From: Candidatus Goldiibacteriota bacterium HGW-Goldbacteria-1
GTDB taxonomy: Bacteria > Oederibacteriota > PGYV01
DNA length: 55,798 nt
Direction of reading: 5' to 3'
Assembly (NCBI GenBank): GCA_002839855.1
Contig: PGYV01000011.1
Span: 1-55,798 of the forward strand
Part shown: positions 54,001 through 55,798 of the stretch, piece after piece
Layout of the letters: each line of letters opens with the position of its first letter
Position numbering within the stretch: position 1 is the stretch's first letter
The notes under the pieces: generated by a model
Told to the model about the DNA's origin: nothing
Database searches by the model: none
The model's input: the letters and a program-made list of their open reading frames with translations, nothing else
Position numbers and translations under genes: made by a program

Positions 54001-55798
54001 AATCAAGCCAAAAGCGGAAGGTCATATTATTTCTCGGTTTCCGCGCCTGACCACATAAGGCTGTATCCGCAGAGCAAAAATCTTCCTGCCGGCGAGCCTT
54101 TTATGATGAGCGCGCAGGTGGTGGACATAAACGGTAATTCAATGGCTGTGGTGCAGGCGATAACAGTTACGATGAATAATAATGCTTATTTTGTCTCTGT
54201 TCCGGTTGGCTGGTCAGCGCCCGGCGGCAATATGGTTTACGGGAATACTGATTTATCAGGCTACGCTGAATTTTATGTAAATGACATGGAAGCGGAACCG
54301 GTAACAGTGACGCCGCAGTCTGCCCTTGCCGGGTCACAGGCATTTCCTGACAGGGATGAAAAGACATACCTTATATTTCTTCCGCCTCACCACATTTCAG
54401 CGCGCGCTGATGACGGCATTGCAGTTATGGGCGCGGCTGGCACAGGCGAGCCCATAAGGATATATCTTGAAGATGTTGAAGGCAATACAATAGGCGCCGC
54501 AAGGCATGTAACAGTTACTGCAGGCGCCGGCGGATATTTTGACAGCGTTCCCGCGGGATGGGGCGGCGCCGGCACGGGTATTGTTTACGGACAGACAAAC
54601 TTATCCGGATATGCTGATTTGGTTTTAAAAAGTTCAGTTACAGGTATTATAACAGTTACTCCGGACTCTTCAGCGTGGGGTGCGCCTTTTTATGATGAAA
54701 GCACTGAAGTCAGATTTGTAGCGGCGGGAGCCGACCATGTAGTTATAGAAGACAGCGCGGGCGGCACATTAACCGCGGGCGCGCAGAAGCCGCTTACTTT
54801 AAAAGTGGTGGACGGCGACGGATTAACCGTAATCGGCGCGCATTCTGTTTCTGTTGCGTGTTCAGGCAATGCGACATTCACGGCTTCCACGTTAACGGGA
54901 GTGTCGGGGATTGGGACCGGCCTTATTACAGGACAAACTGACATTCTGACAGGAGAAGCTTCATTTACAGTAATCAATTACACGGCTGAAAGTGTTACTG
55001 TTTCGCCGGATAGTTCTTATGCGGGTTCAGTTTCAATGCCGGACAGGGATGAAAATATTGTTCTTACATGGCTGCCGGGTAATGCGGATCATATTAGGGC
55101 GCTTTCCACGCAGGAGTATGTGGAAATTGGCGCTCTTGTCACAATTAATCTGTATGTGGTTGACCGATATGAAAACAGGGTTAATTCAGCTGAGGCAATA
55201 AGTGTTAATGTTTCGGGTGCCGCGATGTTTATTTCATCAACTTTATCGGGGGTATCAGGACTTAATACTGCATCTGTAACCGGAACAACTGACGCTTCTG
55301 GATTCGGGACAGTTTCCGTATATAATGAAAGCGCGCAGACAAATATAATTGTGCCGGGAAGCACTACGCTTATTGGGTCCAATGCTGTACCGGACAGGGA
55401 TATCAGTGATACTGTTGTTTTTACAAGCGACCTGCCTACTCCCACTATCACGGTAACATTTACAATATCGCCTACTGTTACTATTACTTCAACTTCCACT
55501 CCTACCAGGACAATAACGCGGACTGTTACTTTAACCGCCACACCCACGCCTACTCAGGAAGATAAAACACCCACTCCAACCGTGACGTCTTCGGTTACGC
55601 CCAGTGTCACGGGCACAAATACGCAGACGGTAACGCAGACGACAACGCAGACAGTAACTGCATCTGTAACTGAAACCGTTACCCGGACAAATACAGAAAC
55701 AATAACCGAGACTGTAACGCAGACAGTAACTGAAACTGCTACTCGAACGGCTACCGAGACAATAACCGAAACGGCTACACAGACAGTAACTGAAACGG
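51025..55798 (+). CDS. Giant Ig-repeat and Thr-rich surface protein, cut by window end
   Basis: An open frame of at least 1591 codons with no stop before the window ends. The ATG at 51025 has only a weak ribosome-binding site; GTG 51091 is an alternative. A hydrophobic signal segment (VFIFLCAFCAVFAG) precedes the mature start near GAENYTAYD. Residues about 60-1005 are beta-rich and unassigned, including ITNNGPGTAVNVRFF-like DUF11-type phrases. Residues about 1009-1470 hold four Big-1/invasin-like repeats of about 110 residues, each ending near VTVxPDSSxAG and PDRDE. From about 1471 the chain becomes Thr-alternating (TPTRTITRTVTLTATPTPT), then a TETVTQTVTET pattern. It resembles the giants at 4781 and 8742, but with different heads. 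Confidence 0.85.
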   Translation, partial: MFKTGAVTGALLERSRLACITRVFIFLCAFCAVFAGVSNGAENYTAYDPAGKVYIYRSFDETGEVVGGSKREINNGNARVSETTIKPSELQKLAGRKGAPKGHENYREASVKVRKLKDTLYRAELSGKKDGQWYRMKVPVPKGYRVRKILRDDGVEIINDESDIKWYLDKGHVYFYDDPVSGYSVVLSPPQPNFSIMVEEPLQSAGQMSAIIYPYNGEADVINGIDLYDHLGRSGDNGFGQDFSTDSGAKLALRYTYGGNTFQYGNPSTSVTRDFTHTSTTYTHLNNTPWGETEAVISTVFQTTVGGTELPFLVNKKTIIRGNRKWFATIYYITNNGPGTAVNVRFFQGCDWSLNGSENGNDCSFDAANDTMLGYNSSGSVISYGGFSGFLSSAAHQASNQNQLWLKIRQAALTNSNSFSGKASTALEWNLGAIQAGQRSVAEIIWGYGNTLNGQAQTDMQNEIDYGKGKLHDTGILALTSPADGRAYQNSDGYVMITGTAVNYGLRDWTDLPVRISITGPAGFNPVDSTFTAVNLIVPTSEQAEAGCRFDISTVPAGEYTIKMYTNLAGDTGIADMNTNNDSKTVKIIVGGLSVNPQTSQVVSVGQHGDIDLTASNTSGADSNFDISISSHTKSWPTYILNGSDSVQIAGDTNGDGTWDYVNPAYDSNGNGKPDIHINNGDDYHIVFRKQVSGTAESGETDITKLLFTGINFPFVSCEVSEETTAAYKDAVNKTLWLHGPVQSPAVHIRSLTTLTDTAAAGGAQGVSYTMVPRYTGVTFALSPELYRGLRITQDIPITLILSTGGVSMNGTAYLFYTNGFNSALIGTAAFNNINRADGAQIVYTRNVNITAPVEIPAGYKVVLRFENTGNNDSHFNIYHNSTERSNLAVYTTEYVGVDWIKSYDAAGNTKDAHASGGTVRFAAQVSDPFGAYDVAGANIIIYNPSGVTVSAYAAMDYDSQGTGYKVFYNDFVIPPAGPEGVWHAYVEGVEGNQAKSGRSYYFSVSAPDHIRLYPQSKNLPAGEPFMMSAQVVDINGNSMAVVQAITVTMNNNAYFVSVPVGWSAPGGNMVYGNTDLSGYAEFYVNDMEAEPVTVTPQSALAGSQAFPDRDEKTYLIFLPPHHISARADDGIAVMGAAGTGEPIRIYLEDVEGNTIGAARHVTVTAGAGGYFDSVPAGWGGAGTGIVYGQTNLSGYADLVLKSSVTGIITVTPDSSAWGAPFYDESTEVRFVAAGADHVVIEDSAGGTLTAGAQKPLTLKVVDGDGLTVIGAHSVSVACSGNATFTASTLTGVSGIGTGLITGQTDILTGEASFTVINYTAESVTVSPDSSYAGSVSMPDRDENIVLTWLPGNADHIRALSTQEYVEIGALVTINLYVVDRYENRVNSAEAISVNVSGAAMFISSTLSGVSGLNTASVTGTTDASGFGTVSVYNESAQTNIIVPGSTTLIGSNAVPDRDISDTVVFTSDLPTPTITVTFTISPTVTITSTSTPTRTITRTVTLTATPTPTQEDKTPTPTVTSSVTPSVTGTNTQTVTQTTTQTVTASVTETVTRTNTETITETVTQTVTETATRTATETITETATQTVTET

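Overview
The window looks like a chromosomal segment of a Gram-negative, free-living bacterium from a little-studied (candidate-phylum) lineage. That reading rests on three things seen in the sequence: outer-membrane beta-barrel proteins of the PorV/PorQ type, many secreted proteins with FlgD-like C-terminal tails, and very long surface proteins with threonine at every second residue. Thr-alternating proteins of this kind are, from memory, common in lineages such as Goldbacteria, Firestonebacteria or Elusimicrobia relatives; the phylum assignment is inference and should be tested with rpsO or pnp phylogeny.

Layout. 1-12.2 kb is an accessory, repeat-rich surface-protein island. It holds a 28-codon mini-ORF with its own terminator, tRNA-Leu(CAG), an IS256-family element, one DUF11-type secreted protein and two giant Thr-alternating paralogs sharing a C-terminal module. 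These genes are separated by octanucleotide tandem arrays and by a dispersed hairpin repeat whose stem covaries. 12.2-15.7 kb is a riboflavin operon (ribD-ribE-yaaR-like-ribBA, no ribH). 15.9-22.3 kb is a signalling region: a REC-PAS-histidine kinase, a DUF4388 protein, two small membrane proteins, a CheY-like regulator, a membrane PAS protein and a large ankyrin protein. 22.5-27.5 kb is housekeeping: rpsO-pnp, a GldA-like dehydrogenase and two TPR-type genes. 27.5-35.6 kb, on the minus strand, is an apparent operon of sensor kinase, response regulator, second sensor kinase and a GH5-like secreted glycosidase behind a strong promoter. 35.9-38.5 kb is an unknown gene, leucyl aminopeptidase and a small barrel protein, ended by a textbook terminator. 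38.7-50.1 kb is a mirrored envelope cluster: FlgD-tailed protein plus PorV-like barrel, PilT-TPR fusion plus HExxH membrane protein, then on the other strand barrel-TPR fusion plus FlgD-tailed protein. 50.4-55.8 kb carries a MerR-like regulator, a ComFB-family protein and a giant Ig-repeat/Thr-rich surface protein that runs off the window.

How the genes may work together (inference): most accessory genes serve the cell surface. Secreted beta-sandwich proteins with FlgD-like tails next to PorV-like barrels suggest export by a type IX-like or related outer-membrane route. A CBM3-like module and a GH5-like glycosidase suggest attachment to, or use of, plant polysaccharide. The PilT-TPR ATPase and ComFB protein point to regulated type IV pili. 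No CRISPR array, prophage or recognisable defence island was seen.
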